From Bacteroidota bacterium (lineage in GTDB: Bacteria; Bacteroidota; Ignavibacteria; Ignavibacteriales; Melioribacteraceae), in assembly GCA_023447335.1 (NCBI GenBank), contig JAEXOD010000047.1:1-59469 (forward strand): a stretch of DNA of 59,469 nt, in the 5' to 3' direction. The notes under the pieces were generated by a model. The model saw nothing but the letters and a program-made list of their open reading frames with translations. It had not been told where the DNA came from and did not search any database. Position 1 is the stretch's first letter. The number at the start of each line of letters is the position of its first letter. Positions 34,008 through 42,310 of the stretch are shown here, one piece after another. Both the position numbers and the translations under genes were made by a program.

Positions 34008-35003
34008 ATGTTTAGTTTTAACGATTTAAAAGAATTAATTTTAAAAAATCACAAATTTATAATTACTTGCCATGTTAATCCGGATGCTGATGCAATAGGT
34101 AGCGAGCTGGCAATTTATTATACTTTAAAAAATCTTGGTAAAGATGTAAAAGTTATTAATTATAGTAATACGCCGGAAAATTTGTTGTTTTTGGATGTTG
34201 AAAATGTACTAGAAGTTTATAATAGAGAAATTCATGATATAGCAATTCTGGATAGTGATGCTGTAATATTTTTAGATTTAAACGCCATTAATAGAACAAA
34301 ATCTATGGCAGATGTATTATATCGCTTTAATAAAATAAAAATATGTATTGATCACCATGAATATCCGGAAGATTTTACCCAATATATTATTTCAAGAACC
34401 GATAGCTGTGCTACAGGCGAAATTATTTATGATTTTATTAATGAAACTAATATTTGTTCGATCAATTATCAAATTGCGTATTGTTTGTATGCGGCAATAA
34501 TGACTGATACCGGTTCTTTCAGATTTGATAGAACTTCTTCAAAAACACATAGAATTATTGCTGAATTTTTGGATTTAGGGATAAAACCAAACGAAATTTA
34601 CATAAACGTATATGAAAAATCTAATTTGGAAAAAATAAAACTTTTAGGTTTGATGCTTTCGGATTTAAAAATAAATTCTGATAAAAATGTTTGTTATTAT
34701 TTAATCACTCAAAAAATGATTAATGATTTTGGAGTTGAAGAATCTGAAATTGACGGTTTTGTGAACAATACTTTAACAGTTAAAGGAATTAAAGTGGGGA
34801 TGTTATTTATTGAATTGCCGGACGGGTTCAAAGTAAGTTTAAGAAGTAGAGGTAAGATTCCGGTTAATTTATTGGCAAAAAAATATGGCGGCGGGGGACA
34901 TCTAAATGCTTCGGGAATAAGAATGATCGAAAAATCGGTTTATGATTATATCGAATTGATTGTAAAAGGCGCCGAAGAATTAATAAAAAATAACGGAGAA
35001 TAA
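34008..35003 (+). CDS. nrnA: DHH/DHHA1 phosphoesterase, NrnA-like
   Basis: A 331-residue enzyme of the bifunctional oligoribonuclease/pAp-phosphatase family. The DHH domain shows TCHVNPDADAIGS (metal ligands), IFLDLN, the DHH motif in CIDHHEYPED and MTDTGSFRFD. The C-terminal DHHA1 domain has the substrate-binding GGGGHLNASG. It degrades nano-RNAs (2-5 nucleotides) and often 3'-phosphoadenosine 5'-phosphate with Mn2+. AAAGGG precedes the ATG. The aminopeptidase gene begins 1 bp after its stop, so the pair is an operon. Confidence 0.9.
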   Translation: MFSFNDLKELILKNHKFIITCHVNPDADAIGSELAIYYTLKNLGKDVKVINYSNTPENLLFLDVENVLEVYNREIHDIAILDSDAVIFLDLNAINRTKSMADVLYRFNKIKICIDHHEYPEDFTQYIISRTDSCATGEIIYDFINETNICSINYQIAYCLYAAIMTDTGSFRFDRTSSKTHRIIAEFLDLGIKPNEIYINVYEKSNLEKIKLLGLMLSDLKINSDKNVCYYLITQKMINDFGVEESEIDGFVNNTLTVKGIKVGMLFIELPDGFKVSLRSRGKIPVNLLAKKYGGGGHLNASGIRMIEKSVYDYIELIVKGAEELIKNNGE

Positions 35004-35004
35004 A

Positions 35005-36510
35005 ATGTTTAATATTACATTGAAATCTAAGGCACAAGATAATACTTTTGAAAAATCTTCAATAAATATCGAATTCTTCAAGAACGATGACAATTTGTCT
35101 AAAAATATTGAAGACTATTTAATTAAAAACAGCATTAAAATTAACGCGGTATTACACAAAAAATTGATTGACGAAAAAGATTTTAATGAAGTAAAAATTC
35201 AGGGTTTTGAGGATAATCCTTATCTAACAATAATAAAGAAAATTAAAATAGATAAAAAGTTTAATAACGATTTTTTTAGAAACTATTTAGCTGGTTTAAT
35301 AAAGGGAATTGCGAATGAACCGGTAAATGCATTATATATTCAAATGCCTGATTTTGAATATTTTGAAAAACAATATGATAGTGAGTTGAGTTTTTATCAA
35401 TCTTTTGTGGAAGGAGTTTTATTGGGGAACTATGCCTTTGATAAATATAAAAATGATAAAAAAACTCCTAAAAATTTAAAAGTATATTTTGTTTCGGATA
35501 AAAAAAATGTTATTAACGAGGCTATTAAAGTCGGAGAAAATGTAATGCACGGTGTATTTTACACTCGTGATTTGGTTAATGAGATTCCTGATGTATTAAC
35601 TCCTCAAACTTTAGCAGAAAGTGCAAAAAATGAATTATCCAAATTAGGCGTTAGTGTAAAAGTTATGAATTTGGAACAATTAAAAAAGATGGGAATGAAC
35701 GGTATTATTGCAGTAGGGAAAGCCAGTTCAAATCCGCCTTTAATGATGGTTTTGGAATACAAACCAAAAACCAAAGCAAATGTAAAAATTGCATTAGTAG
35801 GTAAAGGTGTTACGTATGATGCCGGTGGGCTTTCGATTAAAACAACGGAAGGGATGGTTGAGATGAAAGCAGATATGGCGGGTGCAGGTGTAGTTATGGG
35901 AGTATTCAAAACGGCGGCATTAGAAAAGCTACCGGTTCATTTAATAGGAGTTATTCCGGCAGTTGAAAATGTAATTAGCGGGAATGCTTATAAACCAAGT
36001 GACATAATTAAAACAGCTTCGGGAAAAACTATTGAAGTAGGAAATACGGATGCAGAAGGTAGAATAATATTATCTGATGCTTTATATTATGCTTGTAAAC
36101 AAAAACCTGATTATTTAATTGATTATGCTACTTTAACAGGTGCTTGTGTTGTTGCTTTGGGTGAATTTACTGCGGGATTATTTACTAATGATGATGATCA
36201 TGCAAATAATCTACTTTCTGCCGCAAGATCTGTGAGTGAACGTTTATGGCAATTACCAATGTGGGATGAGTATAACACTTTAATTGAAAGTAAATTAGCA
36301 GATGTTAAAAATATTGGCGGAAGGTGGGGAGGAGCAATAACTGCGGCAAAATTTTTAGAGCATTTTGTTGATGAAAATATTAGTTGGGCACATTTAGATA
36401 TAGCCGGACCTGCTATTGCTTACAAATTAAATAGTTATTCTGATAATTATAATACCGGATACGGTGTGCGTTTAACCGTAAAATACTTAAAAGAAATTTG
36501 CAATAAATAA
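35005..36510 (+). CDS. pepA: Leucyl aminopeptidase (family M17)
   Basis: A 501-residue cytosolic aminopeptidase. The N-terminal macro-like domain (1-160) is poorly conserved. The catalytic domain has GKGVTYDAGGLSIKT (metal-binding Lys and Asp), MKADMAGAG and the M17 signature NTDAEGRIILSDAL, then YATLTGACVVALG. It binds two metals and removes N-terminal residues from peptides; family members form hexamers. AACGGAG lies at the end of the preceding gene as the ribosome-binding site. The gene ends 16 bp before a hairpin that spans the next start codon. Confidence 0.94.
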   Translation: MFNITLKSKAQDNTFEKSSINIEFFKNDDNLSKNIEDYLIKNSIKINAVLHKKLIDEKDFNEVKIQGFEDNPYLTIIKKIKIDKKFNNDFFRNYLAGLIKGIANEPVNALYIQMPDFEYFEKQYDSELSFYQSFVEGVLLGNYAFDKYKNDKKTPKNLKVYFVSDKKNVINEAIKVGENVMHGVFYTRDLVNEIPDVLTPQTLAESAKNELSKLGVSVKVMNLEQLKKMGMNGIIAVGKASSNPPLMMVLEYKPKTKANVKIALVGKGVTYDAGGLSIKTTEGMVEMKADMAGAGVVMGVFKTAALEKLPVHLIGVIPAVENVISGNAYKPSDIIKTASGKTIEVGNTDAEGRIILSDALYYACKQKPDYLIDYATLTGACVVALGEFTAGLFTNDDDHANNLLSAARSVSERLWQLPMWDEYNTLIESKLADVKNIGGRWGGAITAAKFLEHFVDENISWAHLDIAGPAIAYKLNSYSDNYNTGYGVRLTVKYLKEICNK

Positions 36511-36525
36511 TTTTTGAATTTTTAG

Positions 36526-36574
36526 CATAAAACCTCTGTTTAAATTTATATAAATAATTTAAAGAGGTTTTATG
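36526..36574 (+). promoter_or_regulatory. Hairpin sequestering the DUF302 ribosome-binding site and start codon
   Basis: An 11-bp perfect inverted repeat (CATAAAACCTC at 36526-36536, GAGGTTTTATG at 36564-36574), extended by TTTAAAT/ATTTAAA inside a two-base bulge. The 3' arm contains both the Shine-Dalgarno GAGG and the ATG of the DUF302 gene. Folding in the mRNA would block translation initiation. It may also act as the end of the pepA transcript, but no T-run follows. Confidence 0.7.
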
Positions 36575-36958
36575 TCATTTCATATATCAAAAACAGTAAG
36601 CTTATCATTTGAATTAGCAGAAAATCGAATTCGTGAGGAATTAAAAAGCATCGGATTTGGCATTCTGACAGAAATAAATGTTACAAAGACGTTGAAAGAA
36701 AAAATTGACGTTGATTTTAGAGATTATAAAATATTAGGGGCATGTAATCCTAAATTTGCTTTTCAAGCTTTAAATGTAGATGATAAAATAGGTGTTATAC
36801 TTCCTTGTTCGGTTGTTATTCAACAGCATGAAAACGGATCAGTAGAAGTCTCAATTATGAATCCTACCCCGTTTATGGAATTAGTAAAAAATGAAAAAGT
36901 ATCTGCATTTGCCTTGGAGATACAAAAATTATTGGAGGGAGCTTTATCAAACTTATAA
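36572..36958 (+). CDS. DUF302 family protein
   Basis: A 128-residue cytoplasmic protein. DUF302 landmarks are FELAENRIREELKSIGFGIL near the N-terminus, DFRDYKILGACNPKFAFQAL in the middle and IGVILPCSVVIQQ, then NPTPFMELV. The fold is a small alpha/beta domain of unknown biochemical role, often found near redox or sulfur genes and in TonB-type organisms. No signal peptide is visible. The start codon lies inside a long inverted repeat, and a hairpin follows the gene at 37007-37039. Nothing in the neighbourhood pins down its function. Confidence 0.88.
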   Translation: MSFHISKTVSLSFELAENRIREELKSIGFGILTEINVTKTLKEKIDVDFRDYKILGACNPKFAFQALNVDDKIGVILPCSVVIQQHENGSVEVSIMNPTPFMELVKNEKVSAFALEIQKLLEGALSNL

Positions 36959-37006
36959 CTGAAATATTTTCAAAATAAAATGAAAAAATATACAAAAATT
37001 TCTAAA

Positions 37007-37039
37007 TTAAACTAATTGTGATATTGACAATTAGTTTAA
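37007..37039 (+). terminator. Hairpin after the DUF302 gene
   Basis: A perfect 13-bp stem (TTAAACTAATTGT / ACAATTAGTTTAA) with a 7-base loop, 48 bp beyond the DUF302 stop. It is AT-rich and followed by TGATTTGT, so it is a weak intrinsic terminator at best. Confidence 0.6.
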
Positions 37040-37203
37040 TGATTTGTAAATTAATGCTGAATTTACTAACATTGTTTATTAACTGACTTATGGGAAACTT
37101 TATGTGTAGTATTTCGGTTCACGTCTTTTCATTTACTTCAAGTTATTCCATCCGTTTTAACACTAAAAAATATCAATCTGCCGTAATAAAAACATTTCGA
37201 TAA

Positions 37204-37233
37204 AACTTAATAGTACATTTAGTGCTATTAAGT
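37204..37233. promoter_or_regulatory. Inverted repeat upstream of the TonB-dependent receptor
   Basis: A perfect 10-bp inverted repeat (AACTTAATAG / CTATTAAGTT) with a 10-base spacer, 50 bp before the receptor start. The 20-bp centre-to-centre distance suits a dimeric repressor site; an attenuator hairpin is the alternative because TTAATTTTAT follows. The rest of 36959-37283 contains no supported gene. Confidence 0.5.
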
Positions 37234-37283
37234 TAATTTTATAATACATTATCTATTCATCATCATTTTACAGGGGAGTAATT

Positions 37284-39527
37284 ATGAAGATCTATGTACT
37301 ATTTAGTAAACAAACGATTTGGTTGGCAATGTTTTTGTTATTTTCTACATCGTTTTTGAAGGCACAAGAAACTCAAGATTTGTTAAATATGTCATTAGAA
37401 GATTTAATGAATATTGAAGTTACCACTGCTAGTAAAAGTTCACAAAAATCAGGAATGGCTCCGGCAACTATTACGGTTGTTACTGCCGAGCAGATTAAAT
37501 TAAGAGGTTATCAAGGTTTAGGCGAAGTTTTAGAAGATTTACCCGGGATTGTTATTCAAAATAATACTGCCTCGGAATCTGGGAATAATGTTTTGATTAG
37601 GGGTTTAGGTTCTTCTGAAAAATTCATAATTTTATTAGACGGAATTAAAATATCTTCTCCAACAGGTGAAGTTTTAGGGGTAATGAACAATTATCCTGTA
37701 AATTTGGCGAAACAAATCGAAATTATTTATGGACCTGCTTCTGCCTTATACGGTGCCGATGCGGTTACCGGAGTAATAAATATAATAACAAATAAAACTG
37801 ATCAGGGACTTCAGGCTACTATTTCTGGAGGCATTTATACTTCGGTTAACGGTACTTTGTTTTATAACAGAAAACTTGGAGAAAAAAGCAATATAACATT
37901 ATCCGGACAATATTTTTACGATAAGCAGGCAAAATTATACGAAAAATATCCTGAAGAATTTAGCAGTGCATTAACTTCGTTACAATCAGGTACTTTTAAT
38001 ACATCCTGGGGTTTCCCTATGTCTCCTAAAGCAAAAGTTTCACCTGATTTCGAGATGCCGGTTTATCAATATAATTTATTTGCTTCTTTGACGTTGGATA
38101 AGTTCACATTCTCTTATTTTGGCAATTTTCATCGTCAATCTTCATCCTTAAATTATACGGGGCAAGACGCTATTTACAATAAGGACGTTTACTTTGGTCA
38201 ATACTTAAATATTTTTAGCGGTGCTTATACGGATAATATAAACGACAATATTTTATCATCAACATCTTTAACGTTAAGTAGATATGACATGGATCCCGAA
38301 TCGAATTATAGGAATATTTATGTTGATTTAGAACCGGGTTATAAGTATTCTTTTGGTACAATGATGAAAGCCGAACAACAATTATCATTTAAAATCAATG
38401 ATGAGCTTTCATTAATCGGTGGGGGGTTATTTGAATCATATTATACTATTCCTAAAGGAACTGATTTGGAAAAACCGATTGATGTATCAAAAGCTGTTCA
38501 AGGAATTATTAGGGGTACTGTAATGGCAAATAACCCTAGTGGTATTGAAGCGGATTTTTATACTGTAAGATATTATAATGCCGGTGGGTATATACAAGCA
38601 CAATATGTTCCAAGTGAAGTTGTATCTATTACATTAGGCGGAAGGTATGATTATAATAGTAGATATGAAGGTTCTTTTAATCCTAGACTTGGTATAGTTG
38701 TAAAACCGACAGAAAGAACCACAATTAAAGCTTTATATGGTTCGGCATTTTTAGCAGCTTCACCATATCAGGCATATCAATGTTTCGGTTCATTTCAGTC
38801 ATCTGATAGCGGAAGGACTTATACATCAGGGTTTTGGCATCTTCCAAACCCGGGTTTAAATCCTATTAAAGCTCAAACATTTGAATTAGGCGTAAGAAGT
38901 TACTTGTCTGATGAATTGGGTATCACGGTGAACGGATTTTATTCTATCTATACAGATTTATTTATCGGAGCTTCAGATGCCGGAAATACAAATTTATATG
39001 GCGGAAAGTATAAAGGCTGGAACGTCGGTTATATTGAAACAACAATTAATCAAGGAAAACAATATAATTTTGGAGGTGAATTGCTTCTAGATTATTTAAT
39101 GAGAATAAATGAGGACACAAGAATTACATCATACGCATCTGTAAGTTTTGTGGATGGATACGTTGATACAAAAGCGGATAACGGGAATGATATCGAAATA
39201 GGCAACATAGTTCCTGTTATGGTAAAAGCAGGTGCAGACATTGTTTTTGGAAAGTTTTCGATATCTCCTCGAATTATTTATAACGGTAAATCAAGAGTTA
39301 ATTCATTAGTGATAGAGAACGGAAAAACAACCGACAAAAGAAAAACTATAGATGGGTATTTTATTGTAAATGCAAATATAAAATATATGTTTAGTGAAAA
39401 TATTTCTGTATTCACAAATATTTATAATATGTTAGATGCTCGATATTATACAATTTCAGAAACTTTTAAGAAAGGTTGGCCTCAGATGCCTATCAACCTA
39501 AAATTTGGTATTGAATATAAATTATAG
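37284..39527 (+). CDS. TonB-dependent outer-membrane receptor
   Basis: A 747-residue receptor. A signal peptide ends near residue 28 (SFLKAQ). The plug domain has the short acidic LNMSLEDLMNIEVTTASK segment typical of this group near its N-terminus, then ATITVVTAEQIKLRGYQGLGEVLEDLPGIV and ASALYGADAVTGVINIITNK. A beta-barrel with many aromatic turns fills the rest and ends FGIEYKL, an aromatic/hydrophobic-rich Omp C-terminus. It imports or senses a ligand using TonB energy; the ligand is unknown and no CarboxypepD-like N-terminal domain is present. GGGGAG precedes the ATG. It heads a run with a YfiR-like protein and a chemoreceptor. Confidence 0.9.
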   Translation: MKIYVLFSKQTIWLAMFLLFSTSFLKAQETQDLLNMSLEDLMNIEVTTASKSSQKSGMAPATITVVTAEQIKLRGYQGLGEVLEDLPGIVIQNNTASESGNNVLIRGLGSSEKFIILLDGIKISSPTGEVLGVMNNYPVNLAKQIEIIYGPASALYGADAVTGVINIITNKTDQGLQATISGGIYTSVNGTLFYNRKLGEKSNITLSGQYFYDKQAKLYEKYPEEFSSALTSLQSGTFNTSWGFPMSPKAKVSPDFEMPVYQYNLFASLTLDKFTFSYFGNFHRQSSSLNYTGQDAIYNKDVYFGQYLNIFSGAYTDNINDNILSSTSLTLSRYDMDPESNYRNIYVDLEPGYKYSFGTMMKAEQQLSFKINDELSLIGGGLFESYYTIPKGTDLEKPIDVSKAVQGIIRGTVMANNPSGIEADFYTVRYYNAGGYIQAQYVPSEVVSITLGGRYDYNSRYEGSFNPRLGIVVKPTERTTIKALYGSAFLAASPYQAYQCFGSFQSSDSGRTYTSGFWHLPNPGLNPIKAQTFELGVRSYLSDELGITVNGFYSIYTDLFIGASDAGNTNLYGGKYKGWNVGYIETTINQGKQYNFGGELLLDYLMRINEDTRITSYASVSFVDGYVDTKADNGNDIEIGNIVPVMVKAGADIVFGKFSISPRIIYNGKSRVNSLVIENGKTTDKRKTIDGYFIVNANIKYMFSENISVFTNIYNMLDARYYTISETFKKGWPQMPINLKFGIEYKL

Positions 39528-39537
39528 AAAATTTTAT

Positions 39538-39563
39538 GGCGGTAATTTTTTATAATTACCGCC
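39538..39563 (+). promoter_or_regulatory. Hairpin between receptor and YfiR-like genes
   Basis: A perfect 10-bp stem (GGCGGTAATT / AATTACCGCC) with a TTTTAT loop, 11 bases after the receptor stop and 32 bases before the next start. TGATTTAAATATTT follows. It may partly terminate transcription or protect the receptor mRNA end, so the downstream genes would be made in smaller amounts. Confidence 0.65.
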
Positions 39564-39595
39564 TGATTTAAATATTTAATATAATGAGGTAAAAA

Positions 39596-40096
39596 ATGAA
39601 AAATTTAATAAAACTATTATTAGTTATTATAGTACTTTTTACAAGTAAAAATTTTGCTCAAAAGGATTCACCTTCTAATATTGCTGCAGCATTTACATTA
39701 AAGTTAGCAGGATTTAATACAAAGCTATCAGGAGATGTGAAGATTTTTGTTGTCGGAAACGATGCAGTAGCCAAGGAATTAAAAAAAGGAATCGGCAATG
39801 CACTAGGTGGAGGAAAACTAGTTGCCGTTGATTCCGGAGATGAAATTCCTACGGGTAAATATTCAGTTGTTTTTTGCGGTACTTCGGATAATTTAGCCGG
39901 CGTAAAAAAATATACAAAACAAAACAAAGCTTTAAGTATAACTAATATTCCTAGTTTAGTTTCAAAAGGGATTACTTTAGGAATCGGTATAGGTGATGAT
40001 AACAAACCTAAAATTTTACTCAATTTATCTTCATCAAGTGAAGAAGGAATTGAATGGAGCCCGGCAATTATGAAGGTAGCCGAAACTATTAAATAA
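39596..40096 (+). CDS. Small periplasmic YfiR/DUF4154-like protein
   Basis: A 166-residue exported protein with a signal peptide ending NFAQ at about residue 21. The mature part has the outline of YfiR (DUF4154): an early AAAFTLKLAGFNTKL helix in place of the YiYNFAKFIEWP-type segment, VKIFVVGNDAVAKEL, YSVVFCGTSDN and a C-terminal strand with ITLGIGIGD, KILLNLSSS. In Pseudomonas YfiR is a periplasmic repressor of the inner-membrane cyclase YfiN. No cyclase is nearby; the neighbours are a receptor and a chemoreceptor. The family call is by outline, and the typical cysteine pattern is not conserved. Confidence 0.62.
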   Translation: MKNLIKLLLVIIVLFTSKNFAQKDSPSNIAAAFTLKLAGFNTKLSGDVKIFVVGNDAVAKELKKGIGNALGGGKLVAVDSGDEIPTGKYSVVFCGTSDNLAGVKKYTKQNKALSITNIPSLVSKGITLGIGIGDDNKPKILLNLSSSSEEGIEWSPAIMKVAETIK

Positions 40097-40135
40097 ATAC
40101 TATTAATCCCAAAATTAGAATTGAGGCAAGAACAA

Positions 40136-42136
40136 ATGTCAATAAAAACCAAAATCCTAACTTTAGTATCGATGATGGCGATAGTATTTTCAATCATATT
40201 AGCCATTTATTCGCCAAATCGTTCACAAGATATGGCAAAGGAGATGCTACAGAGAGATGCAGAGTTCATTTCAAATCTATTGGCTGAAAATATGGGACTC
40301 GGAATGCAAACTTTAGTGCTTGATGACGGAGCGGCGTTAGAACAAGCACTGCAATTAATTAATAATCAATCTACAGAAAGTAAAACAAAAACTATTGATA
40401 ATGTGGTGGTTTATGATTCTGACTTAAAACTTGTTAAATCACTAAACGGAAATAGTACTTCGGGAATTTCAAAAGTTGATAAGCTAACTTTTACCGAAAC
40501 AGATAAAGATATTACTAGTTTTGCACCTATGAAAGACAGAAACGGTAATTTACTGGGTTTTGTTCAAATTGATTTTTCAAAGCAATTTTTTCTTGACCAA
40601 ACTTCAGATGCAAGATCATCATTTATCCTTATTGCGGTTCTAATTTTTATGCTTAGTTTGGTAGTTGGTTATATAATTGTAAATAAGATATCAGAATCTA
40701 TTAAACAATCAATTTATGCGGCGGAAAAAATAGCAGTTGGAGATCTAGACTTTCAGATTACATATGAATCTAAAGATGAAATTGGTGTTCTACTATCTTC
40801 CATGAAAAAAATGATTGAAAGTATTAAAAATTTAATTAGTGATGCTTCTTATTTAGCCGAATCAGCAATTGAGGGGAAACTTTCAACAAGAGCAGATGTC
40901 TCAAAACATAAAGGTGATTTTCGGGTTATTGTTCAAGGTGTTAATAACACATTAGATGCAGTAATTAATCCGTTAAATGTAGCAGCCGAATATGTTGAAA
41001 GAATCGCTAAGGGAGATATTCCTAAACCGATTGTTGAAAATTATAAGGGGGATTTTAATTCTGTTAAGAATAATCTTAATTTGTGTATAAATACGATGAA
41101 TGATTTAACTAGCGAGTTAGAAAATTTGAATTATGCAGTTGGTTCGGGTGATCTTTCGGTAAGAATTAACTCTGCAAAGTTTACAAATGACTTTCAAAAA
41201 ATAGCACTTGGTATTAACAAAACTGTTGATACATTATCTGAACCGATATTTAGATTAGCGGATGCAATACAATCTACGGCTTCGGCTTCGGCTCAAATAT
41301 CTTCTTCTTCGGAAGAGATGGCAGCAGGAGCTAGTGCACAATCTTCACAAATAAGTGAGGTTGCGAGCGCAGTTGAAGAAATGACGCGAACAATATTAAC
41401 TACTACAAAAAACACTTCTATAGCAGCCGAGTCTTCCAAAGAATCTGCAGAAAAGGCAAAAAACGGCGGAAAGATAGTTGATGAGGCGGTTTCGGGAATG
41501 ATAAAAATATCGGAAGTAGTAGAACAATCTGCCGATAAAATCTATACCTTGGGTAAGAATAGTGATAAAATAGGTGAAATTATTCAAGTTATTAATGATA
41601 TTGCCGATCAAACTAACTTATTGGCATTGAATGCTGCCATTGAAGCTGCAAGAGCAGGAGAACAAGGTCGAGGTTTTGCGGTGGTTGCAGATGAAGTGAG
41701 AAAACTTGCAGAAAGGACAACAAATGCCACTAAAGAAATTGCAAAAATGATTAAGCAAATTCAATCTGATACCGGACATGCAGTGGATTCCATGAAAAAA
41801 GGGACAGAGCATGTCGAAAACGGTAAAAAATTAGTTAACAACGCCGGTAGTGTATTAAAAGAAATTATACATAGTTCTGAACAAGTTACTGATATAATTG
41901 TACAAGTTGCAGCCGCAAGCGAACAACAATCAGCCACTAGTGAAGAGATTAGTAAGTCTATCGAAACAATTAATATGGTTACGCAAGAAGCCACCTCGGG
42001 AATTCAACAGATTGCAAGAGCAGCCGAAGATCTTAATAGACTAACTGAAAATTTGCAATCAATTGTTAATCAGTTTAATATTGAAGGCACCAACAACTTT
42101 AAGAAACTTAGTAATAGAAGAGGTTTGTTAAGGTAG
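40136..42136 (+). CDS. Methyl-accepting chemotaxis protein with repeated HAMP-like modules
   Basis: A 666-residue transmembrane chemoreceptor. The start is ATG 40136 with GAGG upstream; a TTG five codons earlier is less likely. Helix 1 (about 8-28) is followed by a roughly 135-residue Cache-like periplasmic domain (DNVVVYDSDLKLVKSLNG, then RNGNLLGFVQIDFS) and helix 2 (about 165-188). Two or three HAMP-like units occupy about 190-400. The signalling region has the conserved hairpin tip DQTNLLALNAAIEAARAGEQGRGF in outline and VRKLAERTTNATKEI. It would signal through CheA/CheW, neither of which is in the window. It lies 39 bp after the YfiR-like gene. Confidence 0.92.
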   Translation: MSIKTKILTLVSMMAIVFSIILAIYSPNRSQDMAKEMLQRDAEFISNLLAENMGLGMQTLVLDDGAALEQALQLINNQSTESKTKTIDNVVVYDSDLKLVKSLNGNSTSGISKVDKLTFTETDKDITSFAPMKDRNGNLLGFVQIDFSKQFFLDQTSDARSSFILIAVLIFMLSLVVGYIIVNKISESIKQSIYAAEKIAVGDLDFQITYESKDEIGVLLSSMKKMIESIKNLISDASYLAESAIEGKLSTRADVSKHKGDFRVIVQGVNNTLDAVINPLNVAAEYVERIAKGDIPKPIVENYKGDFNSVKNNLNLCINTMNDLTSELENLNYAVGSGDLSVRINSAKFTNDFQKIALGINKTVDTLSEPIFRLADAIQSTASASAQISSSSEEMAAGASAQSSQISEVASAVEEMTRTILTTTKNTSIAAESSKESAEKAKNGGKIVDEAVSGMIKISEVVEQSADKIYTLGKNSDKIGEIIQVINDIADQTNLLALNAAIEAARAGEQGRGFAVVADEVRKLAERTTNATKEIAKMIKQIQSDTGHAVDSMKKGTEHVENGKKLVNNAGSVLKEIIHSSEQVTDIIVQVAAASEQQSATSEEISKSIETINMVTQEATSGIQQIARAAEDLNRLTENLQSIVNQFNIEGTNNFKKLSNRRGLLR

Positions 42137-42171
42137 ATTTTATAATTATTATTTCTGTAGAATTATTAACT

Positions 42172-42233
42172 GAACTCATCTTAAATTACGTTAATTATTT
42201 AGTTAATAAAGTTTGAGATGGGTTCTTTTTTTT
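42172..42233 (+). terminator. Intrinsic terminator of the chemoreceptor gene
   Basis: GAACTCATCTTAAA (42172-42185) pairs with TTTGAGATGGGTTC (42212-42225) with two G-T pairs, and a run of eight T follows. This is a strong intrinsic terminator. It shows that the histidine kinase downstream has its own promoter. Confidence 0.85.
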
Positions 42234-42310
42234 GAAATTAAAGTTTATTTCTGTTTTGAGAAAAAAACAATTTCGTTATATTAGGCTATTCTTAAATTTT
42301 TGTAATTATT

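Noticed and set aside
37090..37203. Small 37-codon gene upstream of the TonB-dependent receptor (MGNFMCSISVHV...)
   Set aside because: No ribosome-binding site, no family resemblance and a terminator-like hairpin just before it. The length is what chance gives.
41396..41994. Minus-strand frames within the chemoreceptor gene
   Set aside because: They are Cys/Phe/Ile-rich antisense products of the repetitive Ala/Glu-rich signalling domain.
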